A stretch of DNA of 21,115 nucleotides from Dehalococcoidia bacterium UBA5629 (GCA_002421445.1 DIKB01000109.1:1-21115), one strand, 5' to 3'; positions 14,598 to 21,115 are shown, counted from the first letter of the stretch. Numbers and translations are program-made. The notes: generated by a model not told the origin, from the letters alone.

Positions 14598-14644
14598 GAT
14601 CGATGCCTCCTATCTTCATAATTATCAGAGCGCTGGTACAGTTT

Positions 14645-15796
14645 TCATTTTATTTCGTTAGTTTCGATGGATTGCTCTTGTATAGCACGAGGCTGAAACC
14701 ATTGTTGTGCAATAAGTGTGGGAACAACAGCCGAGCCGATAACAACCGTGACCAGGATAGTATACTGATTCTGATCGATGATATGATTCGTTAAACCAAA
14801 CAGAGCTGAGATGCTGCCGAACGTTAACCCCGTAGACATCAGAAGCGTCATATAATTGCCTTCCCTCATGGTCATACGGAAAATTCGCGTCAATGGCCAG
14901 ACTCCGATGAATTTAGTAGCTATCTTCAGCGCCAGAAAAGTAATAACCAGTATAAACCCTGCTATCACTGCCGGCAATGAGATAAGCATGCCCGCTTTGA
15001 GAAAATAGAATGGGGTGAGAACGGCAAATGCCACCGTGCGCATCTTATGAAGTACCGTTTTATCCTTGATGAAAACTCCAGCAGCTACCAATCCTATCAA
15101 GTAGGCGGGGAGCACCGCTTCACTACCCGATGCATTTGCCAGCCAAGCGAGAACAAACAGACAGAGCAAAAAGAATTTGATTGCCGGCTCGCTCACGCGC
15201 TGCCCCCATCTGTGAATAATGCCCGGTGCTATTTTAGGCAGCAACCATAGAATGGGGATAGTAACACCGATGAAGATAATCATCCGGATATCGAAATGGG
15301 CAAATAGTATTCCCAATGCAAGAACGGTGCCCAAATCGGTAATAAAACATGCCGCTAGAATAAGTTTGCCCAGGTTAGTTTCGCTGAGTCCTGTTTCCAC
15401 CATGACTGCATAGACCACGGCTACCGATGTTGTGGAAAGAGCAATTCCTGCTATCTGGGCTGCCTGCATGTCCCAGCCAACAACGAAATAGGCTAATAGC
15501 CAGGCACCGATAAATGGCACAAGAAAGCTTAATACTCCAATAGAGACGCTCTGTTTGAGATTCTTCCGAAGAGATTCAGGATCTATCTCTGCACCTGCAA
15601 GAAATGTCAGAAGTACAGCACCAAACGAGGCGAGAAAATCGATCCAGGGGGCCGTGTGAAGATTGAGGAAATTGCCACCAATCACTCCCATAAGTATCTC
15701 GGCCAGAGCAACGGATAAACCGATACGGATGGAGATAAGGCTTGCCCCCAGGGCAAGTGCCATCCATATGCTTGCTATCAGCCATGTATTTTCCAT
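14645..15796 (-). CDS. Cation:proton antiporter of the CPA2 (Kef/Nap-like) type
   Basis: 383 residues from the ATG at 15796, which has AAGGAGGA seven bases upstream. A frame start at 15829 is rejected because it falls in the terminator U-tract of the leader. Roughly 12 membrane segments are visible. The core has a polar patch (GAEIDPESLRKNLK) and the crossing-helix region ACFITDLGTVLALG, whose aspartate is the expected ion-binding residue, with LSTTSVAVVYAVM before it. There is no cytoplasmic RCK domain. It exchanges Na+ or K+ for H+ at the cytoplasmic membrane; such antiporters are known members of fluoride-riboswitch operons. Here it leads an antiporter-uspA operon. Confidence 0.88.
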   Translation of the reverse strand: MENTWLIASIWMALALGASLISIRIGLSVALAEILMGVIGGNFLNLHTAPWIDFLASFGAVLLTFLAGAEIDPESLRKNLKQSVSIGVLSFLVPFIGAWLLAYFVVGWDMQAAQIAGIALSTTSVAVVYAVMVETGLSETNLGKLILAACFITDLGTVLALGILFAHFDIRMIIFIGVTIPILWLLPKIAPGIIHRWGQRVSEPAIKFFLLCLFVLAWLANASGSEAVLPAYLIGLVAAGVFIKDKTVLHKMRTVAFAVLTPFYFLKAGMLISLPAVIAGFILVITFLALKIATKFIGVWPLTRIFRMTMREGNYMTLLMSTGLTFGSISALFGLTNHIIDQNQYTILVTVVIGSAVVPTLIAQQWFQPRAIQEQSIETNEIK

Positions 15797-15827
15797 TGTT
15801 TGTCCTCCTTGAAAACCGGGGGGCAAC

Positions 15828-15858
15828 AAAAAAGCCTCTACCGGTTAATGGTAGAAGC
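15828..15858 (-). terminator. Switch terminator of the fluoride riboswitch
   Basis: On the minus strand GCTTCTACC (15858-15850) pairs with GGTAGAGGC (15842-15834) across a seven-base loop, followed by six U (15833-15828). Its left arm is also the 3' strand of the aptamer, so aptamer and terminator exclude each other. Fluoride binding should therefore turn the operon on. Confidence 0.85.
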
Positions 15859-15922
15859 TATCAGCTCCTCAGCGGAGCGTTTCGGCCAGGCTAAAAACCC
15901 AACCCGGCGAGCTTCATCGCTA
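15848..15922 (-). ncRNA. Fluoride (crcB) riboswitch aptamer
   Basis: Read on the minus strand, the leader has the fluoride aptamer blocks in order: GCGATGAAGCTCGCC at the 5' end, a central extended hairpin, then AAACGC, a hairpin (CTCC/GGAG) and CTGATAGCTTCTACC at the 3' end. I recall the same blocks, GCGATG-GC, AAC-GC and CTGATG-CTCTAC, from crcB-type aptamers. GAAGC at the 5' block pairs with GCTTC of the 3' block. The insert between the 5' block and AAACGC is longer than in the minimal aptamer. The downstream genes, an antiporter and a UspA protein, are known fluoride-regulon members. Confidence 0.88.
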
Positions 15923-15943
15923 AATCATTTAGTTTGCAATGGA

Positions 15944-15973
15944 ATGATAACAAAAGAACTGGATCATCGTCAA
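15944..15973 (-). promoter_or_regulatory. Promoter of the riboswitch operon
   Basis: TTGACG (15973-15968) and TTATCA (15950-15945) are 17 bp apart on the minus strand; TATCAT with 18 bp is an alternative. Transcription would start about 15 bases before the aptamer. Confidence 0.6.
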
Positions 15974-16024
15974 AATCATTGTATTGCAATTCTGTTGAGA
16001 CACTACGATAACAATCATAGAAAA

Positions 16025-16291
16025 TTAATTGAACGTATTCATCACTGCAGCAATGCCTTCGGACAGGACACATTCAATCGCTTCGGCAGCACGTGTGATC
16101 GCCACTTTGATAGCATCCTGTTCATCCGGTAAAAAATCGCCGAGGACATGATCGACAACTGCGTCATCCATACGGGATATGTGCTCTTGTGATGGTCTTC
16201 CGATCCCGATCCGAATGCGCGGGAAGTCTTCGCTGCCGATTGATGCAATGATGGATTTCAGCCCGTTATGCCCGCCTGCGCTGCCGTTTTC
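16025..16291 (-). repeat. Direct repeat A: pth 3' portion, diverged copy
   Basis: This 267-base stretch aligns without indels to 20382-20648, the C-terminal part of intact pth. By eye about 77 of 88 residues are the same, and differences are spread over codons. Both copies point the same way, so they flank about 4 kb as direct repeats. Confidence 0.88.
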
Positions 16292-16495
16292 TTTTCCAAC
16301 TTTAATTCGGAAGTGGGCAACTGCTTCATTACTGAGGAAGCCAACTGCAGAGGCAACAATCACAGCCCAAAGATTTTCTACTGTCTGAGGATGAAAAAGG
16401 CGATTAATCGATTCATACCCGGCGAATATGGCACTGAACAATATAATAGCGACGACTACTACACCAGCTAAGTCTTCTACCCGACTGAACTGCAT
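16025..16495 (-). pseudogene. In-frame chimera of a CDF transporter fragment and the Pth C-terminus
   Basis: The frame encodes 156 residues. Residues 1-68 (RVEDLAGVVVVAIILF, SAIFAGYESINRL, NLWAVIVASAVGF, NEAVAHFRIKVGK) match the middle membrane helices of a cation diffusion facilitator. From residue 69 (ENGSAGGHNGLKS) it is the C-terminal part of peptidyl-tRNA hydrolase. CDF proteins continue KEIGSA at this point and Pth reads RENGSAGG, so the joint lies at a short shared E-x-GSA, suggesting microhomology recombination. Pth's catalytic histidine region is absent and the CDF lacks its start and its end, so neither activity can remain. There is no good start signal. It is best read as a rearrangement scar, although the reading frame stays open. 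Confidence 0.75.
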
Positions 16496-16591
16496 CCCTA
16501 TGACTGAAGCTCTTTACCAATGCAGTAGCCTTGCTTAAAGCCGTCAGTCGATAATTATGAAAGTTTACCATTTTGCTGTGCTATCTATTAA

Positions 16592-16642
16592 TTGATTTGT
16601 TTGGAGTAATTAAGTATTATAGTATTATAGTTTATTCTATAA
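16592..16642 (+). promoter_or_regulatory. arsR-type promoter with inverted-repeat operator
   Basis: TTGATT (16592-16597) and TATTAT (16615-16620) are 17 bp apart. Immediately downstream, TTATAG (16625-16630) and CTATAA (16637-16642) form a perfect inverted repeat with a six-base spacer. TATTATAG is also tandemly repeated (16615-16622, 16623-16630). A bound ArsR dimer here would block initiation. Confidence 0.6.
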
Positions 16643-16664
16643 CACTAAAGTACAAGGAGATTAG

Positions 16665-16988
16665 ATGGAAGACCAAATTTACCAATACCATGCGGAGATG
16701 TGCCAGGTCTTTTCACACCCTAAACGCCTAGAAGTCATAAACGTCCTGAGGGCTGGGGAGATGACCGTCACCGAGCTAGCGCAGAAAGTAGAATTGACCA
16801 TAGGTAACTTATCGCAACATCTATCAATGATGAAAGAGCGACATATTCTGCTCTCACGTAAAGAAGGGAATATGGTCTACTATCGGATTGCCAACCCCAA
16901 ACTCATGCGCTGCTTCGATATGATGCGTGAAATGTTGTTTGAACAAATTCGACAGGACGCAGCTCTACTGGATGTTAAAGTCGGTTAA
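16665..16988 (+). CDS. ArsR/SmtB-family transcriptional repressor
   Basis: 107 residues. A compact winged helix: VFSHPKRLEVINVLRAGEMT, then VTELAQKVELTIGNLSQHLS (recognition helix), then the wing ILLSRKEGNMVYYRI. There is no CxC metal motif in helix 3. The only cysteines are C13 in the first helix and C83 in the last helix. Persulfide-sensing relatives such as SqrR and BigR use a cysteine pair between an early and a late helix, so this could sense reactive sulfur; that is an inference from two residues and the neighbours. The ATG at 16665 has AAGGAGA five bases upstream. It probably represses its own promoter and the genes that follow. Confidence 0.85.
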   Translation: MEDQIYQYHAEMCQVFSHPKRLEVINVLRAGEMTVTELAQKVELTIGNLSQHLSMMKERHILLSRKEGNMVYYRIANPKLMRCFDMMREMLFEQIRQDAALLDVKVG

Positions 16989-17038
16989 ATAAGAACGATG
17001 AGATCGATTGCAAGGAATAATGGACGGAGGCTTATTGA

Positions 17039-17359
17039 ATGAAACTGGCTATCGTTATCAACACAAACAATGCTGAATCAGCGTGGAACGCTTTAAGGTT
17101 GGGTAATAATACCATCGCGGCCGGGCACGAGGTTGGTGTGTTCCTCATGGGAAGCGGCGTAGAGATAGAGAATATTAAGGACCAGACTTATGATGTTGCC
17201 GGGACTCTGGCCAACTTTCTGAACGGCAACGGCAAGCTGCTTGCCTGCGGCACCTGTTTGAAATCACGACACCAGGAAGGTGGAGTGTGTCCTATTTCTA
17301 CAATGGCTCAATTGGTGCAATTAATTGCTGAATCAGACAAGGTAATTTCCTTTGGTTAA
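17039..17359 (+). CDS. DsrE/TusD-like sulfur-relay protein
   Basis: 106 residues with the DsrE/F fold pattern: KLAIVINTNNAESAWNALRL at the start, then AAGHEVGVFLMGSGVE, then NGKLLACGTCLKSRHQEGGV. Three cysteines, C70, C73 and C84, sit where the family carries its sulfur-binding residue. Such proteins hold a persulfide and pass sulfur to a partner in the cytoplasm. The ATG at 17039 has GGACGGAGG eight bases upstream. It follows arsR by 50 bp and precedes SHOCT genes; the cysteine desulfurase 1.7 kb downstream is a possible sulfur donor. DsrE family certain; donor and acceptor unknown. Confidence 0.85.
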   Translation: MKLAIVINTNNAESAWNALRLGNNTIAAGHEVGVFLMGSGVEIENIKDQTYDVAGTLANFLNGNGKLLACGTCLKSRHQEGGVCPISTMAQLVQLIAESDKVISFG

Positions 17360-17398
17360 TTGCATGAGATATGAATTTTCATTGGGAGGTGAAAAGGT

Positions 17399-17764
17399 AT
17401 GAACAAGAACATTAAGACAGCTCTAATTATCGGTGGTGTACTCATAGCCATCCTTATCATTATCATTGTGTTTTTGATTTTCGGGTTGAGTGGAGGATGG
17501 AACGGGTACGGTTCCGGATACGGGATGATGAGACCTTGGATGCTAGGAATTTTTGGAGGAGTGTGGTTTATGCCTATATTAATGATTGTTTTCTGGGGAT
17601 TGGTTATCTGGGGTATTGTTGCTTTGGCGCGCGGTGTCGCCTCATCGAGCAATCCGAGATATTCCAATCAGGCAGACTCAGCTCTGGAAATACTCAAAAG
17701 ACGCTATGCCCGGGGCGAGATAAACAAACAGGAATATGAAGATAAAAAGAAAGATTTAGTATGA
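17399..17764 (+). CDS. Two-helix membrane protein with a C-terminal SHOCT domain
   Basis: 121 residues. Membrane segments lie at about 8-30 (ALIIGGVLIAILIIIIVFLI) and 54-78 (VWFMPILMIVFWGLVIWGIV), joined by a glycine-methionine-rich loop (GYGSGYGMMRP). The tail SALEILKRRYARGEINKQEY is the short C-terminal (SHOCT) motif. SHOCT proteins mostly act in multimers and their roles are unknown. The ATG at 17399 has GGGAGGTG upstream. The next gene repeats the same tail. The methionine-rich loop hints at metal contact, but without further proof. Confidence 0.85.
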   Translation: MNKNIKTALIIGGVLIAILIIIIVFLIFGLSGGWNGYGSGYGMMRPWMLGIFGGVWFMPILMIVFWGLVIWGIVALARGVASSSNPRYSNQADSALEILKRRYARGEINKQEYEDKKKDLV

Positions 17765-17791
17765 CTATAATCTAATAAGGAGGTAGCTACT

Positions 17792-17971
17792 ATGTGCGGC
17801 GGTCCTTTCTGGCATCTTTTCTTCCCTTTCGGTTGTGGTATGAATCAGGTTTCGGAAGCTGAACAAACCCATACGCCTGCCGATTCCGCCCTCGAAATAC
17901 TCAAAAAACGTTATGCTCGCGGCGAAATCAGCAAAGGAGAATTCGAAGAGAAGAAAAAAGACATGGGCTGA
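17792..17971 (+). CDS. Short SHOCT-domain protein, 59 residues
   Basis: The frame from the ATG at 17792 to TGA at 17969-17971 has AAGGAGG nine bases upstream. It begins MCGGPFWHLFFPFGCGMNQV, with two cysteines, and ends with SALEILKKRYARGEISKGEF followed by EEKKKDMG. The tail is nearly the same as that of the preceding gene, so this looks like a soluble or membrane-tethered duplicate. It lies 27 bp after the preceding stop and surely belongs to the same operon. Function unknown. Confidence 0.8.
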   Translation: MCGGPFWHLFFPFGCGMNQVSEAEQTHTPADSALEILKKRYARGEISKGEFEEKKKDMG

Positions 17972-18006
17972 AAAGACTACTCAGTCTGTTAGTAGGAAGG
18001 TGAGAA

Positions 18007-18697
18007 ATGAGAAAATTACATATACTGGGTCTGGCATTACTATTAGTAAGTTTGCCGATTCTTGCTTGCCTGTGCCCCCTTCCCGTTTGGAGGGCAAGCA
18101 CCAGGTCAACAACCGTATCCTTATGGGCCAAGAGGTGGAATGGGACCAGGTATGATGGGTGGAGGAAGCTACAATCCTAATCCCAATGCCAAATCTATTA
18201 CCATCGATCAGGCTGCCAATGCCGTGCGGGGCTACCTTAATACCTATGATGGTGGACAGTTGACCTTAATCGAGGTGATGGACTTTGCCTGGAACTACTA
18301 CGCCGAAGTAGAGGAAAAGGATACTGGTATTCACGCCATGGAACTTCTTATTGACAAATACACCAGCAGGGTCTCCCCTGAGATGGGCCCAAACATGACA
18401 TGGAACACTAAGTACAGCTGGATGGGTGGAATGATGGGTAACTACGGGGGTGGCTCGCCTACAGCCAATATGCCCGTTAGCGCTGACAAGGCAAAGACTC
18501 TGACTCAGCAGCAGTACCTGGATACTTATCTGCCCGGTCTGCCCGCGGCTGAGGCTGATACTTTCTATGGTTATTACACCCTGCATACTTTAAAGAATGG
18601 GCAGGTTGATGGGATGCTCAGTGTTAATGGATACACCGGAGCCATCTGGTATCATACATGGCACGGTCCTCTTCTGGGTATGAAAGAGTACGATTAA
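18007..18697 (+). pseudogene. Frameshifted lipoprotein with a glycine-methionine-rich linker
   Basis: The ATG at 18007 follows AGGAAGGTGAG and opens a perfect lipoprotein signal (MRKLHILGLALLLVSLPILA then C). The body, from APFPFGGQAPGQQPY through MGPGMMGGG to the C-terminus (about 200 residues), lies in the +1 frame. The joint is CTTGCTTG at 18061-18068: removing one CTTG unit restores ILACAPFPF across both frames. Without the signal, the body frame starts only at a TTG inside the lipobox. The folded part (two repeats around ITIDQAANAVRGYLNTY and LTQQQYLDTYLPGL) resembles small PepSY-like periplasmic modules; function unknown. It could be a slippage mutation, a phase switch or a sequencing error. 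Confidence 0.75.
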
Positions 18698-18717
18698 CTC
18701 TGGTAACGAGGAAGCAT

Positions 18718-19896
18718 ATGGTTAAACCGATATACCTGGATTACAACGCTACCACTCCTATTGACCCACACATTAAAGACGCCATGATTCCTTACATGGG
18801 AGAGTATTTTGGTAATCCTTCCACTACACATGCTTACGGGCTGCCAGTTAAAGAGGCAGTGGAAGGTGCACGGCAGCAAGTAGCTTCCCTCATCGGCGCA
18901 GCGCCAGAAGAGATCATCTTTACCAGCGGCGGGAGCGAGAGCGATAACCATGCTATAGTCGGCACATCTCTGGCGAATTCGCATAAAGGGAAACATATCA
19001 TTACAATGCGCATAGAGCACCCGGCCGTGATCAATACCTGCCGCTATCTTGAGGAGAGGATGGGCTTTCAGGTCACTTATGTTCACGTAGATAAGTATGG
19101 ACTGGTTGACCCGGAGGACATTCGCCATGCTATCACCGGAGATACCATCCTTATTACCATCATGCACGCCAATAACGAGGTTGGCACTATCGAGCCGATT
19201 GCGGAAATCGGCGAGGTTGCCCGGGAGCATGGAATTATCTTCCACACTGATGCCGCTCAATCCTGCGGTAAAATCAGGGTGGATGTCAACGAGCTGCAGG
19301 TGGACTTGCTGACTATCGCCGGGCATAAGCTATATGCTCCCAAGGGAATAGGGGTGTTATTCATCAGGAGAGGTATCCAAATCGATTCACTGATCCACGG
19401 AGCCACGCAGGAAAAAAAACGACGGGCTGGCACTGAGAACGTACCTTATATAGTGGGACTGGGTAAGGCCTGTGAGATTGCTGGACAAACACTTTTGGAA
19501 TACGAAACAAAGGTCAAAGGTTTGAGGAACAGGCTGCATGAAGACATTGTAGATGGTCTGGGTGCAGATAAAGTTCACCTGAACGGTCATCAGGAAAGAA
19601 GGCTGCCGAATACACTTAACATCAGCATCCAGGGCATCGTGGGCGACGAGTTGCTCATCCGGATCCCGGAAATTGCCGCTTCAACCGGGGCTGCCTGCCA
19701 TGCTGGCTCCACTGAACCGTCAAGTGTGCTTTTGGAAATGGGACTGAACAGGGAACTGGCTCTCGGTGCATTACGTTTGACACTGGGGCGCTGGAGCACT
19801 GCCGAAGAAATCGACATGGCAGCCGAGATGATCGTTAAGCGAGCGACGCACAACGCAGCCGTACAAGGTTCGGATTATCTTAATTATTCGATATAG
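18718..19896 (+). CDS. nifS: Cysteine desulfurase, NifS/IscS-like
   Basis: 392 residues from the ATG at 18718 (GAGGAAG just upstream); a start at 18658 lies inside the previous frame and is rejected. It takes sulfur from cysteine as a persulfide, using PLP, for Fe-S and other sulfur pathways. The sequence shows YLDYNATTPIDP, SGGSESDNHAI, HTDAAQSCGKIRVDV, the PLP lysine in TIAGHKLYAPKGIG, RAGTENVPYIVGLG and the active cysteine in STGAACHAGSTEPSSVL. The residues around the cysteine are closer to NifS-type class I enzymes, but the residue after it is histidine, not threonine. It follows the lipoprotein frame by 20 bp and probably shares its mRNA. No scaffold (IscU/NifU) gene is nearby, so the DsrE protein may be the acceptor. 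Confidence 0.9.
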   Translation: MVKPIYLDYNATTPIDPHIKDAMIPYMGEYFGNPSTTHAYGLPVKEAVEGARQQVASLIGAAPEEIIFTSGGSESDNHAIVGTSLANSHKGKHIITMRIEHPAVINTCRYLEERMGFQVTYVHVDKYGLVDPEDIRHAITGDTILITIMHANNEVGTIEPIAEIGEVAREHGIIFHTDAAQSCGKIRVDVNELQVDLLTIAGHKLYAPKGIGVLFIRRGIQIDSLIHGATQEKKRRAGTENVPYIVGLGKACEIAGQTLLEYETKVKGLRNRLHEDIVDGLGADKVHLNGHQERRLPNTLNISIQGIVGDELLIRIPEIAASTGAACHAGSTEPSSVLLEMGLNRELALGALRLTLGRWSTAEEIDMAAEMIVKRATHNAAVQGSDYLNYSI

Positions 19897-19906
19897 GGTA
19901 ACCACA

Positions 19907-20380
19907 TTGTCATACAAGATATTCGAGAGCCATGCGAGTGAATATGATGGCTGGTATGATACCGAAGCAGGCAAAGCTATCTTTAATATGGAAGTGGACT
20001 GTCTTAAGCCGCTTCTTTACAGGTTTAGCCAACCTTACCTTGAAGTTGGAATTGGCTCGGGCCGGTTTACCCAGGCACTGGGGATAGGGCATGGGGTAGA
20101 GCCTGCACCATCCCCTAGCTCGCATGGCAAAAGCCCGGGGAGTCAAAGTTATTGAAGCGACTGGCGAAGAGTTACCCTTTCCCAATGAGATGTTCGGCGG
20201 GCTTCTGATGACATTTACTCTCTGTTTTCTAGACAAGCCGCAAAAAGCTCTTGAGGAAGCGTGGCGTGTGCTTAAACCACAAGGCGGATTAGTACTCGGC
20301 CTCATACTCCGAGATAGCCCGTGGGTGAAGTTCTATGCCTAGAGGTAAGAGAGGGGCACCCGATATATGGTAAAGAGTGA
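19907..20380 (+). pseudogene. SAM-dependent methyltransferase, frameshifted and truncated
   Basis: The first frame (TTG 19907) encodes HASEYDGWYDTEAGKAIFNM and motif I, YLEVGIGSGRFTQALGI. After GVEPAPS it shifts: the second frame continues LARMAKARGVKVIEATGEEL, then TLCFLDKPQKALEEAWRVLK and PQGG. The break falls at CCCC (20112-20115), where one base less would join them. After FYA the homology moves again to LEVREGHPIYGKE, ending at TGA 20378-20380. About 158 codons survive, against 200 or more in relatives, and the end touches the pth stop codon (20382). The real protein is not made in one piece. It follows nifS by 10 bp and would have been the last gene of the operon. Substrate unknown. Confidence 0.8.
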
Positions 20381-20381
20381 G

Positions 20382-20648
20382 TTAATTGAACGTATTCATC
20401 GCAGCAGTAATGCCTTCGGACAGGATACACTCGATCGCCTCAGCGGCGCGTGTGATCGCCGCTTTGATAGCATCCTGTTCATCCGGCAGGAAGTCGCCGA
20501 GAACATGATCGACTACTGCGTCATCACTCCGTGATTTTTGTTCCGAAAGCGGCTGCCCGATCCCGATCCGAATACGAGAGAAGTCTTCGCTACCGATTGA
20601 TGCAATGATGGATTTCAGCCCGTTATGTCCGCCTGCGCTGCCGTTTTC
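20382..20648 (-). repeat. Direct repeat B: 3' portion of intact pth
   Basis: This 267-base stretch aligns end to end with 16025-16291 and stops at the same codons (GCTGCCGTTTTC on the plus strand in both copies). It is the right-hand boundary of the ArsR-NifS block. Confidence 0.88.
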
Positions 20649-20960
20649 CCTGATCCTGAGTTTGCCGAGGGGCAGATTCAGGTCGTCACAGATCACGATG
20701 ACATCCTTTGGTTTTGCTCTGCATTCTTTCAACAGCTTGCTGACGGCATCTCCGCTTCTATTGACATATGTTTTCGGCTTGACCAGCAGCACATCATCAT
20801 TGCCGATCAGACCACCGCCCACCTGAGCCTGACACCTGGTTTTTTTTACCTGAATCGAATGCTGATGGGCAAGATGATTAATGCAGAGAAAGCCAATGTT
20901 GTGTCTGCTATGTGAATACTCTCTGCCGGGATTACCCAGTCCGATAATAAGCTTCATCAT
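20382..20960 (-). CDS. pth: Peptidyl-tRNA hydrolase
   Basis: 192 residues, the usual length. It cleaves peptidyl-tRNA released from stalled ribosomes. KLIIGLGNPG starts the fold, the catalytic histidine is in SRHNIGF (about residue 21), and VKPKTYVNRSG, ICDDLNLPLG and GSAGGHNGLKS are all present. The ATG at 20960 overlaps the ligA stop (ATGA), so the genes are translationally coupled; the second ATG at 20957 is nearly as good. A second, partial and diverged copy of the last 88 codons sits at 16025. Function of this copy is intact. Confidence 0.95.
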   Translation of the reverse strand: MMKLIIGLGNPGREYSHSRHNIGFLCINHLAHQHSIQVKKTRCQAQVGGGLIGNDDVLLVKPKTYVNRSGDAVSKLLKECRAKPKDVIVICDDLNLPLGKLRIRENGSAGGHNGLKSIIASIGSEDFSRIRIGIGQPLSEQKSRSDDAVVDHVLGDFLPDEQDAIKAAITRAAEAIECILSEGITAAMNTFN

Positions 20961-21115
20961 TCTACCTTCAAATCAGTTTTTTGCCCGGCCTCGGCCTGCT
21001 GGAGCAGCCGGAGAAATTCCGTCTCGTTGAGTACTTTCGTCCCGAGCGCTTGCGCGCGGGCAAGCTTTGAGCCGGGATCAGCGCCGACGACCAGATATGT
21101 CGTTTTGCGGGTAAC
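20957..21115 (-). CDS. ligA: DNA ligase (NAD+), C-terminal BRCT end, cut by the window edge
   Basis: The frame reads from the window edge to TGA at 20959-20957 (52 residues). VTRKTTYLVVGADPGSKLAR followed by AQALGTKVLNETEFLRLLQ is the end of a BRCT domain as it closes LigA: K-T-LVVG-DPGSKL-KA-LG-V-E-F. The rest of the gene, including the adenylation domain, lies to the right of the window. The stop overlaps the pth start. Other proteins with terminal BRCT domains exist, but the GADPGSKLARA pattern is strongly LigA. Confidence 0.85.
   Translation of the reverse strand, partial: VTRKTTYLVVGADPGSKLARAQALGTKVLNETEFLRLLQQAEAGQKTDLKVE

Noticed and set aside
15797..15829. Longer N-terminus of the antiporter from 15829
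   Set aside because: It lies in the riboswitch terminator tail, while AAGGAGGA fixes the ATG at 15796.
15800..16132. 110-codon plus-strand frame
   Set aside because: It runs through the riboswitch and the pth repeat in antisense.
18062..18697. Lipoprotein body as a complete gene starting at TTG 18062
   Set aside because: The start would be inside a lipobox with no binding site, and a perfect signal peptide with a strong binding site sits just upstream in another frame.
18694..19326. 210-codon minus-strand frame
   Set aside because: Antisense shadow of nifS.
1..21115. CRISPR array, rRNA or canonical tRNA
   Set aside because: No regular spaced repeats and no rRNA-like segments were seen; the only tRNA-like fold is at 1375-1458.

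Overview
The window looks like chromosomal DNA from an anaerobic bacterium. My best guess is a Dehalococcoidia-type Chloroflexota, judged from protein flavour and gene content (KtrAB, glycolytic genes with QueF, LigA-Pth, HXXEE and SHOCT proteins). No rRNA or other lineage marker is present, so this placement is an inference. A housekeeping backbone is interrupted by two AT-rich transposon-like islands and one partly decayed sulfur-related block.

Layout. (1) 1-1772 is the right part of a mobile island: the 3' end of an ISXO2/IS1595-like transposase, a Panacea-type toxin-antitoxin pair, a tRNA-like gene with a long variable arm and a UUA (ochre-reading) anticodon, and a 20-bp terminal repeat. 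(2) 1858-6168 is a minus-strand operon: a SLOG-fold protein, enolase, a metallo-beta-lactamase-fold hydrolase, QueF and GAPDH. (3) 6241-9300 is an intact 3.06-kb transposon with perfect 20-bp terminal inverted repeats and an 8-bp target duplication. It carries an IS1-like transposase, a HigBA-like module with a third gene, a small basic protein and a membrane protein. (4) 9418-14092 holds an unknown Ig-like protein, the KtrA/KtrB potassium uptake pair, a lipoprotein metallo-hydrolase and an HXXEE membrane protein. (5) 14172-15973 is a fluoride-riboswitch-controlled antiporter-UspA operon with a clear terminator switch. (6) 16025-20648 is a block flanked by two direct copies of the pth 3' end. 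It contains a CDF-Pth chimera, ArsR, DsrE, two SHOCT proteins, a frameshifted lipoprotein, a NifS-like cysteine desulfurase and a broken methyltransferase. (7) 20382-21115 is intact pth, overlapped by the 3' end of ligA.

How it works together. The two islands share nearly identical ends and the same design: a transposase facing toxin-antitoxin genes, with stop codons abutting or overlapping. They look like related passenger-carrying transposons. The intact one landed 7 bp upstream of the -35 box of the glycolytic operon and left its core promoter in place. The fluoride switch probably turns on ion export and a stress protein. Enolase, the classic fluoride target, lies about 8.5 kb away in the same window. 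The ArsR-DsrE-NifS block suggests regulated persulfide handling, but it has frameshifts in two genes and a chimeric boundary.

The most novel item is the allo-tRNA-like gene at 1375-1458: an 8/4 or 9/3 acceptor/T-stem arrangement, a class II variable arm, discriminator G and a UUA anticodon, preceded by a perfect TATAAT whose predicted start site is the tRNA 5' end.
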